Below, one piece after another: positions 1 to 6,386 of a stretch of 35,580 nt of DNA (the stretch's first letter is position 1; each line of letters begins with the position of its first letter). Source of the stretch: Fictibacillus phosphorivorans (GTDB lineage Bacteria; Bacillota; Bacilli; Bacillales; Fictibacillaceae). The notes beneath the pieces were generated by a model. That model was not told where the DNA came from and did no database searches. It saw nothing but the letters and a program-made list of their open reading frames with translations. Where the stretch lies: contig NZ_JAMBOR010000028.1 in assembly GCF_023715845.1 (NCBI RefSeq), positions 1-35,580 of the forward strand. The letters are read 5' to 3'. The translations under genes were made by a program, and so were the position numbers.

Positions 1-3
1 GGC

Positions 4-35
4 AAACTGGACATGGCGAGGGCCATGTCCAGTTT
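4..35. repeat. Perfect 14-bp inverted repeat at window edge
   Basis: AAACTGGACATGGC (4-17) and its exact reverse complement (22-35) are separated by four bases. It would form a strong hairpin. Neither side has a clear T-run, so it is not a textbook intrinsic terminator; it could be the 3' hairpin of a gene lying left of the window or a mobile-element end. Its function is unknown. Confidence 0.6.
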
Positions 36-78
36 AATCCAGGTGTGTTTATTCAAAAATAATACTTAAAAACAACAC

Positions 79-112
79 AAACCCCATTTTCAACAAAGTT
101 GAAATGGGGTTT
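79..112 (-). terminator. Hairpin terminator, second of a tandem pair
   Basis: AAACCCCATTTTCAAC pairs with GTTGAAATGGGGTTT around a three-base loop, with one bulged base. Read on the minus strand the stem is followed by a T-rich stretch (GTGTTGTTTTT). It lies downstream of the terminator at 125-149 and probably acts as a back-up stop for the minus-strand gene at 161-610. Confidence 0.55.
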
Positions 113-124
113 GTCTACGTTCTG

Positions 125-149
125 AAAAGCCCTTAAAAAGGGCTTTTTT
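125..149. terminator. Bidirectional rho-independent terminator
   Basis: AAAAGCCCTT and AAGGGCTTTT form a 10-bp stem with a three-base loop. There is a T6 run on the plus strand and a T4 run on the minus strand. It lies 11 bases past the stop codon of the minus-strand gene at 161-610. Confidence 0.8.
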
Positions 150-160
150 ATTTTGCTATA

Positions 161-610
161 TTACTCCCAGCAGCTATCTCCACAAGGATTCTGGGCTCCA
201 CCGTTATTAGACTTCTTGCAAGACTTCTTTTGAGACTTTTTAGATTTCTTTCCTGAAAGAGTAGAATCTAAACTAGTACGAAGCGCTTCAACAACTCCAA
301 GACCGCTTGTCCCATTAGCACCAGGACCATTAGGAGCTTCAGAACCACCAGGACCATCCTGCTGTTTCACGCGGAGTTTCTTTTCGAACCAACCATCAAC
401 TCCAACTGCGTTTGGGCCTTTACCAGCGGGGCTATTACCAGCAGGACCTGGACCGTTAGGAGATTCAGAACCACCAGAACAATTCTGTTTCTTACGAAGT
501 TTCTTTCCTGATAATCCATCTACTTCAACTGCGTTAGGTCCTTTGCCAGCAGGACCACGACCTGGGCCGTTAGAAGATTCTTCTACTTGTTTTTTTTGTT
601 TTTTACTCAT
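161..610 (-). CDS. Gly/Pro/Asn/Lys-rich repeat protein, possibly a spore surface protein
   Basis: The product is a 149-aa low-complexity hydrophilic protein with no recognised catalytic domain, no signal peptide and no membrane segment. It holds two imperfect repeats of about 40 residues. Each begins NGPG, contains PAGKGPNAV, then VDG plus a basic KKLR segment, and ends in a GGSE-(S/A)-P linker; a third partial NGPG follows. The last 50 residues are rich in Lys and Ser and carry three Cys residues near the end (KKSCKK and PCGDSC). A strong GGGGGTG ribosome binding site precedes the ATG, and two terminators follow. The Gly/Pro/Asn-rich composition with cysteines recalls small Bacillus coat or exosporium proteins, but this is inference from composition and from a weak SigK-like -10 just upstream. 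I do not recognise the family. Confidence 0.65.
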   Translation of the reverse strand: MSKKQKKQVEESSNGPGRGPAGKGPNAVEVDGLSGKKLRKKQNCSGGSESPNGPGPAGNSPAGKGPNAVGVDGWFEKKLRVKQQDGPGGSEAPNGPGANGTSGLGVVEALRTSLDSTLSGKKSKKSQKKSCKKSNNGGAQNPCGDSCWE

Positions 611-629
611 TAACTTTCACCCCCACTAT

Positions 630-638
630 TACAATATG
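630..638 (-). promoter_or_regulatory. Possible SigK-type -10 element
   Basis: On the minus strand this reads CATATTGTA, matching the SigK -10 consensus CATANNNTA. An AC lies 14 bases upstream, slightly too close for the usual 16-17. The start codon is only 20 bases downstream, which would make a very short leader. Weak, but it fits a mother-cell spore-coat role. Confidence 0.22.
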
Positions 639-1007
639 AATGAAGGTGGGGAGTGCTTGTACGAATCACCATTTTTAAAATTTTTTTATGATCTCGTAAA
701 TAAATCTTGTTCCTTCAAAAGAGACCTTTTATATTAAAGTGTAAATTTATACTAATTTTTAAAGGTGGTACAGGAGATGAAACGAAAATCGAGTTGGCAT
801 GTATACTCTCGTCAAAGTATGATCGCGGAAGATGCAGGGAAATTACTCCCAGTTAAAATAAATATTTTCGGGATGTTCATTGATGGGGGTTTTAGGAGCA
901 GTACAGAAAACGTCTGAAAAAACATCCCTTGCAAAGCAAACGACAGGTAAACAAACGGGACAGAAAATAGGAAACTACCACCTATGGACGAGTAAAAGAA
1001 CAAATGA
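639..1007. other. Intergenic stretch with two short, unsupported plus-strand frames
   Basis: No convincing gene lies here. Two short overlapping plus-strand frames are visible: 777-917 (46 codons, preceded by GGTGG and CAGGAG) and 883-1029 (48 codons, Lys/Thr/Gln-rich, ending just before the hairpin at 1008-1049). They are in different frames and could be one small gene broken by a frameshift, or chance. I do not recognise either product. Confidence 0.25.
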
Positions 1008-1049
1008 AAGAAGAGCCTTTCATCCATGAGCTGAGGGGCTTTTCTTCTT
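1008..1049. terminator. Probable bidirectional hairpin terminator
   Basis: AAGAAGAGCC (1008-1017) can pair with GGCTTTTCTTCTT (1037-1049) with a three-base bulge. T-rich sequence follows on both strands. It lies just past the 3' end of the minus-strand operon (1070-2014). Confidence 0.4.
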
Positions 1050-1069
1050 ATGGGATCAATCTAAGAAAT

Positions 1070-1240
1070 CTATCTGAATGCAGTTAGTAAAAACAAGGTG
1101 ATCACGAGGGATTGGACGCCAAGCACAACTATCTTTTTCCCGGATGGCTTAGAATGGTTATGAAGTTTTCTAGTAAAAATGGCCTCAAATGTAAGTACGA
1201 TCAAAAAAGTATAAATAAAGCCTAAAAGAATTTCCTCCAT
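1070..1240 (-). CDS. Small membrane protein (56 aa)
   Basis: This short gene has an ATG at 1240, a TAG stop at 1070-1072 and an AAGGAG ribosome binding site that overlaps the stop of the upstream lipoprotein gene, ten bases away. The protein begins MEEILLGFIYTFLIVLTFEA, a hydrophobic helix ending in a basic, polar loop (RKLHNHSKPSGKK). A second hydrophobic helix (residues about 37-53) follows and the protein ends in AFR. Two membrane spans with a cytoplasmic-like basic loop are therefore likely. It is the last of three minus-strand genes that look co-transcribed. The function is unknown; being a small integral membrane protein beside a lipoprotein and another small membrane protein suggests a shared envelope role, but that is inference only. 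Confidence 0.7.
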   Translation of the reverse strand: MEEILLGFIYTFLIVLTFEAIFTRKLHNHSKPSGKKIVVLGVQSLVITLFLLTAFR

Positions 1241-1250
1241 CTTTATCTCC

Positions 1251-1751
1251 TTATTTCATAGAATCGGCAATCTTTAGCATATCTTCTGTTGTCCAAGGAT
1301 TATTTGTTTGTGGAACAACCTCCAATGAAATCTTATAGGTCAGTTTCCTTTTTTTATCCGACCAAACTAATTCCCGTATGTCTACCTGATTCATTCTCAT
1401 ATCAGCAATGGAGCCGTCTTTTAATTGGAAGGAAGACGGTAAGTCAGGATTAATATGTTCAACTCTATTAAAATAGGTAGCAACTGTCAGATTCGCATTG
1501 CTGCCTATGTGGTAGACCACTTCTGCAAATCTTGGATGAAGTTCAGCATCTTTTTCAACGTTTGAAGAGATCGTATCAGGCTTGAAGGGCAGGTGGCTTG
1601 GAAGTTTAACTTCAGATAATTCACTGTCTGAAAGAGTGTTCAATTCATTTTGAATGTCAGGGTGTTCCTTCATTAAGCTTTCGAGTTCCGGTGAAGGAGA
1701 AGAACAACCGTACAATAAAATCAGGGTGAGAATTCCAGCCAAATGTTTCAT
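1251..1751 (-). CDS. Predicted lipoprotein of unknown function
   Basis: The 166-aa product starts with a short basic n-region, a hydrophobic stretch and a lipobox (LLYGC), so it should be cleaved before Cys16 and anchored by lipid on the outer face of the membrane. After a polar, acidic linker (residues 17-55) the rest resembles a small extracytoplasmic alpha/beta domain. It has alternating hydrophobic strands and ends in PWTTEDMLKIADSMK, a C-terminal pattern seen in DUF4367-type lipoproteins of Bacillaceae; that family link is tentative. The start is set by an AGGAGG site eight bases before the ATG. It lies 23 bases downstream of the membrane-protein gene at 1775-2014 and 10 bases before the 56-aa membrane-protein gene, so the three probably form one transcript. 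Confidence 0.75.
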   Translation of the reverse strand: MKHLAGILTLILLYGCSSPSPELESLMKEHPDIQNELNTLSDSELSEVKLPSHLPFKPDTISSNVEKDAELHPRFAEVVYHIGSNANLTVATYFNRVEHINPDLPSSFQLKDGSIADMRMNQVDIRELVWSDKKRKLTYKISLEVVPQTNNPWTTEDMLKIADSMK

Positions 1752-1774
1752 CGCCTGCCTCCTGTATCAATCAA

Positions 1775-2014
1775 TTAAGAGGGATCATCCTCTTTGTTTT
1801 TCTTCTTTCGCCAAAATTTTTGAATGAAGTTCTTTACGATATCTTTTCCGGCTAAAAGTGCTCCGAGCCAGAAGAGCACTTCTCCGCCGATAATTAATCC
1901 ACTTACGATGCCAGTCTTAATGGCAGCACTCAGCGTTAAAAAGGGAATAATAGGAATGAAAACCCAAAGGACGAACGATAGAATAATCATTACTATTCCA
2001 ATTTTCTTTTTCAT
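1775..2014 (-). CDS. Small two-span membrane protein
   Basis: The 79-aa protein has two hydrophobic segments (residues about 4-25 and 36-56) separated by a short loop. A strongly basic and then acidic tail follows (KKFWRKKK-like, ending EDDPS), predicted to be cytoplasmic. The start ATG has an AAAGGAG site. It is the first gene of a three-gene minus-strand unit followed by a lipoprotein and a second tiny membrane protein. Similar short proteins are widespread and uncharacterised in Bacillaceae. No catalytic residues can be suggested, and the role is unknown. Confidence 0.72.
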   Translation of the reverse strand: MKKKIGIVMIILSFVLWVFIPIIPFLTLSAAIKTGIVSGLIIGGEVLFWLGALLAGKDIVKNFIQKFWRKKKNKEDDPS

Positions 2015-2227
2015 GGTTGATAACTCCTTTATTTCTGTCTACTAGGTAATACGAAAAAGCATTGATATAAGTTCCCCTATGTCTAATTTCATGATAAAAC
2101 CAGCTGATTTTTTCTTCAAATCGAGAGAAAGGAATGGTCTGAATTTCCAATATCCATTTACTTGTAAAAGTTTCCAAGTTTGGATAATGTAAAAGTGACA
2201 CTGTCGCAAAAAGGTGGGGGAGATCGA

Positions 2228-2720
2228 TTGAAGAAAGAACTAGTATATCAAAGCAGAGACAAAGAGATAGAAGTTTTTGAAGATGAGTTTGGCAAGATTA
2301 CTTTAAAAGAGATGCCACACGAAGCTGCTGTGATGGTCGCACTCGAAAATAATAGTTTAATATTGATCAGTCAGTTTAGGACGGCAGTGGAGGAAATCAT
2401 TATCCAGCTTCCTGGCGGTGGTATAAAACGAAATGAAAGACCCAAGGATGCAGCCAGACGTGAGCTGTTAGAGGAAACAGGTATTGTATGCGGGGACGCC
2501 ATCTATATAGGCAGCATTCAGCCGAGTGCGTGTTATAGCAATTGTGTAACACATGTTTACTTTACGAAAGACATTTTAGAATCTAGAAAAAAAAGAGGCT
2601 TCTATTCAAGCTTTTCACATACCGGTAGAGCGGGCGTTCCGTAACATTGAACAAGGAATCTGGAAAGACAGCGAACTGACTCATGGGTTGCTGATTGCAC
2701 GATTGAAAGGGTTCATTTAA
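2228..2720 (+). pseudogene. NUDIX hydrolase, broken by a one-base frameshift in an A8 tract
   Basis: The best start is the TTG at 2228, preceded by GGTGGGGGAG. The frame then encodes a NUDIX domain with the box G64-X5-E70-X7-REL-LEETGI, preceded by QFRTAV and LPGGG, as in ADP-ribose pyrophosphatase-like enzymes. After residue about 121 the frame is lost at a run of eight A (2587-2594) and would stop at 2644. Removing one A restores a typical C-terminus (FHIPVERAF and so on) that ends in a TAA at 2718-2720, directly touching the ATG of the HIT gene. The full frame would give 163 aa. The break may be a real mutation, a sequencing error in the homopolymer, or be rescued by slippage on A8. Hydrolysis of a nucleoside-diphosphate derivative is the expected activity. 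Confidence 0.8.
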
Positions 2721-3122
2721 ATGAGTTGTTTAGGATGCGATCTAGCTAACGCTAAATTCACTGTACATACGATATACGAAGATGAACTTGTCCATTGTTT
2801 TCTAGACATAAACCCCTTCAATGAGGGACATACATTAATCTTGCCAAAAAGGCACGTGAAAGAACTGACTGAATTAACATATGAAGAGACTCTTGCTGTT
2901 ATGGATGCTGCCAAAATGATCTCTAAAAAGTTAAACACTCTTTTTGAACCAGATGGGATTACAATCAATCAAAATGGGGGAAAATTTAGTGATCTGACTC
3001 ATCTGCACATGCATGTCATTCCAAGGTACGAAAATGATGGATTTACGTGGAGTGAGTCAACCATCCAAGATGGTGCACATAAAAGGTTGGCAGAAACAGC
3101 GAATAAGCTATTGAGAGTCTAA
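2721..3122 (+). CDS. HIT-family nucleotide-binding protein
   Basis: The 133-aa product carries the histidine-triad motif HLHMHVIPR (residues 94-102). It also has the usual upstream elements: an N-terminal CLGC, FLDINPFNEGHTLILPKRH (residues about 28-45) and the INQNGG strand. HIT proteins hydrolyse or transfer the alpha phosphate of nucleotide conjugates such as adenosine phosphoramidates or dinucleoside polyphosphates. They act as soluble dimers through the central His of the triad. The ATG follows the TAA of the NUDIX gene without a gap, with only a weak GAAAGG upstream, so translation is probably coupled. The NUDIX plus HIT pairing suggests nucleotide clean-up. Confidence 0.88.
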   Translation: MSCLGCDLANAKFTVHTIYEDELVHCFLDINPFNEGHTLILPKRHVKELTELTYEETLAVMDAAKMISKKLNTLFEPDGITINQNGGKFSDLTHLHMHVIPRYENDGFTWSESTIQDGAHKRLAETANKLLRV

Positions 3123-3174
3123 TATTTTCATTTCGAAGTAAAAATGTGACACAATAATGGCTAAGGAGGGATAG

Positions 3175-4011
3175 ATGGTGACGAGTATACATGATCGTGC
3201 AGTATTACATAATGGCGTTCATATGCCTTGGATCGGATTAGGTGTATATAAAGTACAAGATGGGGATGAAGTCATCCAGTCCATCAAATGGGCTCTTGAT
3301 GCAGGTTATAGAAGCATCGACACAGCCAGTCTTTATAACAACGAAGCAGGCGTCGGACAAGCTATTGCAGAATCAAATGTACCAAGAGAAGATCTTTTTA
3401 TCACGACAAAAGTCTGGAACACAGATCAAGGCTATAAGGAAACGTTGGCAGCTTTTGATGAGAGTTTAGATAGACTAGGACTCGAATATGTCGACCTTTA
3501 CCTTATACATTGGCCAGTACCTGGAAAATACAAAGAAACATGGAAAGCACTCGAAAAGATATACAATGATGGCCGAGCAAAGGCTATTGGTGTAAGTAAC
3601 TTTAAACAGCACCATCTAGAAGATTTACTCGCTGATGCAAAGATCAAGCCAATGGTGAATCAGGTAGAGTATCATCCCCGTCTCACACAGGAAGATCTCT
3701 TATCATACTGCAAACAGCAGGGCATACAGCTAGAGGCATGGCGTCCTTTATTAAAAGGCGAAATTTTCGAAGAACCCACTTTAATAGAACTTGCTGAAAA
3801 GCATAATAAAACCGTTGCACAGATCATTTTAAGATGGGATCTCCAAAATGGCGTTGTAACCATTCCAAAATCTGTTACTAAACACCGTATTGAAGAAAAC
3901 ATTGATATCTTTGATTTTGAACTATCGAACGAAGACATGACTCGAATTTCGGCACTTAATCAAGATAAACGAAATGGTCCTGATCCAGACGATTCAGAAT
4001 TTTATAAGTAA
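3175..4011 (+). CDS. yvgN: Aldo/keto reductase, YvgN (glyoxal reductase) type
   Basis: This 278-aa NADPH-dependent oxidoreductase folds as a TIM barrel. The AKR catalytic tetrad is in place: D49 and Y54 (SIDTASLYNNE), K79 (FITTKVW) and H112 (LIHWPVPG). GVSNF (about 139-143) and the C-terminal NADPH-binding IPKSV...RIEEN segment are also present. Length and sequence pattern fit the YvgN/YtbE group of B. subtilis, which reduces glyoxal and methylglyoxal. One oddity is AWRPLLKG at about residue 188, where the family nearly always has AWSPL; Arg190 replaces a Ser that lies at the nicotinamide-phosphate side of the cofactor pocket. A GGAGGG site precedes the ATG, and a strong terminator follows. 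Confidence 0.88.
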   Translation: MVTSIHDRAVLHNGVHMPWIGLGVYKVQDGDEVIQSIKWALDAGYRSIDTASLYNNEAGVGQAIAESNVPREDLFITTKVWNTDQGYKETLAAFDESLDRLGLEYVDLYLIHWPVPGKYKETWKALEKIYNDGRAKAIGVSNFKQHHLEDLLADAKIKPMVNQVEYHPRLTQEDLLSYCKQQGIQLEAWRPLLKGEIFEEPTLIELAEKHNKTVAQIILRWDLQNGVVTIPKSVTKHRIEENIDIFDFELSNEDMTRISALNQDKRNGPDPDDSEFYK

Positions 4012-4016
4012 CCCCT

Positions 4017-4049
4017 AAAGCAGTCTTCTTTGAAGAGAGGGCTGTTTTT
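4017..4049 (+). terminator. Rho-independent terminator after the aldo/keto reductase
   Basis: A stem of about 14 bp (4017-4030 with 4035-4048, including G-T pairs) has a four-base loop and a T5 run. It ends the aldo/keto reductase transcript. Confidence 0.8.
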
Positions 4050-4069
4050 CTTCGATGCTTATGATTGTA

Positions 4070-4103
4070 GTTGATTTCCGCTCCAGGTACTCGCTTTCCG
4101 AGG
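4070..4103 (-). repeat. Partial copy of a Bacillaceae-type G+C-rich intergenic repeat
   Basis: GTTGATTTCCGCTCCAGG and the bases after it match, in reverse orientation, the right end of the fuller copy at 31424-31523 (about 26 of 31 bases). The opposite half is missing; A+T-rich sequence follows directly. Confidence 0.6.
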
Positions 4104-4126
4104 TAAATAAGAATTATACAGGGACG

Positions 4127-4155
4127 GAACTTTTTTAAATTGAAGTTCTTTTTTT
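4127..4155 (+). terminator. Short hairpin with T7 run
   Basis: GGAACTT pairs with AAGTTC across about ten bases and is followed by seven T. No gene lies between this and the previous terminator, so it may be a second stop for read-through or the relic of a lost gene. Confidence 0.5.
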
Positions 4156-4251
4156 CTGCATAAAAGCAATATTAAGCTTTAACGGAGCTTAGTTTTAAAA
4201 AAAGGATAACGGGAAAATGATATAAGTAGATGACGGAAAGGAAGTGCTATT

Positions 4252-4914
4252 ATGTCAAAACGTATATTGATTGTTGTAACAAATCATCAGAATATCGGAA
4301 ATAATAAAACTGGCCTTTGGTTAGAGGAATATGCAGTGCCCTATAACGAATTTCGTGATAAAGGATATGACATTACGGTAAAAAGTATTAAAGGCGGGAG
4401 TATTCCTTTAGATCCGAACAGTTTAGAAGGAATTGAGCAAGATCAGTACAAAGATGCATTATCACTTTTAGAGGATACTGCTGAACTAAGTCCGGATGAT
4501 GCTGTGAGTTATGACGCCATCTTCTTGCCGGGTGGGCACGGGACGGTCTTTGATTTTCCGAAAAGTGAAGCTTTAAGGGAAGTAGTAAGCCAGATGGCAC
4601 AGACAAATAAGGTTATTGGAAGTGTTTGTCACGGGCCAGCAGGACTGACTACAGCCACATTGAAGGATGGAACACCTATCGTTCAGGGAAAAACAGTTAC
4701 TGCTTTTACGGATGAGGAAGAAGAAGAAATGAAGTTGACGAAAGAAGTTCCATTCTTGCTCGAAACAAAACTTCGTGAACTTGGTGCAGAATTTCAGCGA
4801 GCGGGCAAATGGGAAGATTTTGCTGTGACAGATGGTAACCTTGTTACAGGACAAAACCCGCAGTCTAGTAGAAGTGTAGCGCTTCGAATGATCGAAGTAC
4901 TTGAAAACAACTAG
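4252..4914 (+). CDS. DJ-1/PfpI family protein (class I glutamine amidotransferase-like)
   Basis: This 220-aa cytoplasmic protein has the DJ-1/PfpI fold. The nucleophile elbow IGSVCHGPAG puts the reactive Cys at residue 126, LPGGHG lies at about 93-97, and a conserved Glu pair is in WLEEYAVP (about 25-26). The N-terminal NIGNNKTGLWLEEYA pattern and the length fit the Hsp31-like subgroup. Members of that subgroup act as glyoxalase III, chaperones or protein/DNA deglycases. It sits one gene from a putative glyoxal reductase, and both could detoxify reactive carbonyls, although a terminator separates them. An AAAGGAAG site precedes the ATG. The exact substrate cannot be read from the sequence. 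Confidence 0.85.
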   Translation: MSKRILIVVTNHQNIGNNKTGLWLEEYAVPYNEFRDKGYDITVKSIKGGSIPLDPNSLEGIEQDQYKDALSLLEDTAELSPDDAVSYDAIFLPGGHGTVFDFPKSEALREVVSQMAQTNKVIGSVCHGPAGLTTATLKDGTPIVQGKTVTAFTDEEEEEMKLTKEVPFLLETKLRELGAEFQRAGKWEDFAVTDGNLVTGQNPQSSRSVALRMIEVLENN

Positions 4915-4926
4915 AATACTATGAAG

Positions 4927-4953
4927 CGGCCAGCTGTTACTGGCCGTTTTTTT
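4927..4953 (+). terminator. Rho-independent terminator after the PfpI gene
   Basis: CGGCCAG and CTGGCCG form a seven-base-pair G+C-rich stem with a six-base loop and a T7 run. Confidence 0.88.
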
Positions 4954-5059
4954 ATATATTTTTTTATTTAAAATTTTTAAGAAGTTTTTTGTTAGTCATT
5001 CACCCATTTTAAAAATGTGAGTATTTTATTAATGATATTGGAAGTATGGAGGGATCGTT

Positions 5060-5869
5060 GTGAGCTATTATATTCGCGTGGAGGAAAATGTAAGAATTTA
5101 TGTGGAAGATGTTAATCCTTCCGCTGAAAAAACGATTCTTTTCATCCACGGATGGCCGGCAAACCATAAATTGTTTGAGTATCAGTTTAACCAGCTGCCA
5201 TCGATGGGGTTTAGATGTATCGGAATTGATCTGAGAGGGTTTGGCAAGTCGGATAAACCCTATTCCGGTTACTCATACAATCGATTAGCGGATGATATCT
5301 ATGCGGTTATCCAAACGCTAAAAATAAAGGACTTTACGCTTGTGGGGCATTCAGTCGGAGGGGCGATATCAATCAGGTATATGGCCAGACATAATGGCTA
5401 TGGTGTTTCTAAACTGGCTCTTCTTGGAGCAGCTGCACCAAGTTTTACAAAGCGCCCGGATTTTCCGTATGGGCTTACTCCAGAAGAAGTTAACGGCTTC
5501 ATCTCCAGCACATATAGAGATAGGCCAAAGATGCTTCAAGGGTTCGGTGATATATTCTTCTATAAATATGTAACAGCTCCATTTTCGGATTGGTTCTTTC
5601 AATTAGGTTTAGAGGCTGCAGGTTATTCAACAGCAGCTGTACTAGGCTCTTTACGCGATGAATCACTCTTTGAAGATCTGCGTAAAATTCGAGTTCCGAC
5701 TCTTATTTTGCATGGTGTTCATGATCAGGTTTGTCCTTATCCTTTTGCCCTAGCCATGAATAAAGGAATCCGGCAATCAAAGCTTGTTCCAATGGAAAAC
5801 AGCGGTCACGGCTTGTTCTGGGAAGAGTGGGAGAAAGTGAATAAAGAACTTGCGCAGTTCATAGATTAA
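5060..5869 (+). CDS. Alpha/beta-fold hydrolase
   Basis: The 269-aa protein starts at a GTG preceded by GGAGGG. It has the full catalytic layout of the alpha/beta-hydrolase fold: an oxyanion HGWP motif (30-33), the nucleophile elbow GHSVGG with Ser98, an acid Asp222 in LHGVHDQVCP and His250 in NSGHGLFWEE. RGFGKSDKP (59-67) and the cap region (about 125-190) resemble cofactor-free haloperoxidase/esterase-like hydrolases. There is no signal peptide, so the enzyme should be cytoplasmic. The substrate is unknown. It appears to be a single gene; a separate promoter for the S-box transcript lies downstream. Confidence 0.85.
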   Translation: MSYYIRVEENVRIYVEDVNPSAEKTILFIHGWPANHKLFEYQFNQLPSMGFRCIGIDLRGFGKSDKPYSGYSYNRLADDIYAVIQTLKIKDFTLVGHSVGGAISIRYMARHNGYGVSKLALLGAAAPSFTKRPDFPYGLTPEEVNGFISSTYRDRPKMLQGFGDIFFYKYVTAPFSDWFFQLGLEAAGYSTAAVLGSLRDESLFEDLRKIRVPTLILHGVHDQVCPYPFALAMNKGIRQSKLVPMENSGHGLFWEEWEKVNKELAQFID

Positions 5870-5882
5870 TAATCTTCCTTCA

Positions 5883-5969
5883 TCACCTGTAATACATCAC
5901 ATGAAGATGTTCCTGATGACCAAGTGTTGCGATCAGAATATCAGGTAAATTCGCATCTTGCTTCCAAAA
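5883..5969 (-). pseudogene. Decayed C-terminal gene fragment
   Basis: A 28-codon open stretch on the minus strand ends at a TGA (5883-5885) and reads like real protein. It begins FWKQDANLPDILIATLGH and ends HLHVMYYR. It is cut off upstream by an in-frame TAA (5970-5972) in A+T-rich sequence, and there is no start codon or ribosome binding site. I take it as the tail of a lost gene. The parent family is not recognised. Confidence 0.35.
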
Positions 5970-5982
5970 TTATAAAAATTAT

Positions 5983-6010
5983 TTGACTATTCGCTCAAGT
6001 GTGCTAAAAT
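5983..6010 (+). promoter_or_regulatory. SigA promoter for the S-box/sfnG transcript
   Basis: TTGACT (5983-5988) and TAAAAT (6005-6010) are separated by 16 bases, with an extended -10 TG at 6002-6003. Transcription would begin about 20 bases before the riboswitch P1 helix. Confidence 0.75.
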
Positions 6011-6038
6011 CATTTTAAATTAAAAACTTAATTAATTT

Positions 6039-6153
6039 CTTCTTATCCAGAGAGGTGGAGGGACTGACCCTTAGAAGCCTCGGCAACCAGCACAAATGGT
6101 GCACGGTGCCAATTTCAGAGGAAGCTTAAGTATTAAGCTCCGAAGATGAGAAG
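6039..6153 (+). promoter_or_regulatory. S-box (SAM-I) riboswitch aptamer
   Basis: The hallmark S-box segments are all present in order: CTTATCCAGAGAGGTGGAGG, GGGACTGACCC, CCTCGGCAACC, ACGGTGCCAATTTC and GAAGATGAGAAG. The closing P1 helix pairs CTTCTTATC (6039-6047) with GATGAGAAG (6145-6153). Established function: SAM binding stabilises P1 and switches transcription off, so downstream sulfur genes are expressed when SAM (methionine/cysteine supply) is low. Here the regulated gene is sfnG, 6387-7475. Confidence 0.93.
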
Positions 6154-6217
6154 CAAGCGGGTTCTTTTTTCGTTATCCCAACCCCTTTGCTCTTTTCTTG
6201 GAGTGAGGGGGTTTTAT
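6152..6217 (+). terminator. Riboswitch expression platform: terminator and competing antiterminator
   Basis: Terminator: AACCCCTTTGCTC (6180-6192) pairs with GAGTGAGGGGGTT (6201-6213) in 13 continuous pairs including wobbles, followed by TTTTATT. Antiterminator: AGCAAGCGGGTT (6152-6163) can instead pair with AACCCCTTTGCT (6180-6191) with one mismatch, and it overlaps the last two bases of the P1 helix. The two folds are mutually exclusive, as expected for transcriptional S-box control. Confidence 0.8.
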
Positions 6218-6218
6218 T

Positions 6219-6287
6219 ATGTTTAGGAGGTGTTCGGGAAATAAAAAGAGCGAAAGTATGGCAGTACTTTCACTCCGGATGCGATGA
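6219..6287 (+). other. Possible 22-codon upstream reading frame in the sfnG leader
   Basis: An ATG nine bases after GAGGGGG opens a 22-codon frame that begins MFRRCSGNK and ends SLRMR. It contains one Cys and three Met codons and includes a small hairpin (6252-6258 with 6265-6271). It lies between the riboswitch terminator and sfnG. It may be chance. Confidence 0.2.
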
Positions 6288-6386
6288 CAACCCCTTGAGG
6301 AGGGCTTCAGAATCGCTTAAACATTTTACCATGTAAGCGAAATGACGTCCAATTCAAGGGAAACAAACCTTGAGGAGGAAAAGAAG

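Noticed and set aside
543-737. 64-codon plus-strand frame opposite the Gly/Pro-rich gene
   Set aside because: Antisense to a better-supported gene, no ribosome binding site and no protein-like pattern beyond the repeats' complement.
812-1027. 71-codon hydrophobic minus-strand frame
   Set aside because: No ribosome binding site and the hydrophobicity comes from A+T-rich composition; it runs across the hairpin-containing spacer.
2015-2201. Protein-like minus-strand frame from a GTG at 2201 (SLLHYPNLETF onward)
   Set aside because: It reads fairly well but has no ribosome binding site and runs out of frame into the next gene's ribosome binding site; possibly a relic, not enough support to call.
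4017-4155. Possible small gene between two terminators
   Set aside because: Only a partial intergenic repeat and A+T-rich sequence are present; no open frame with a ribosome binding site.
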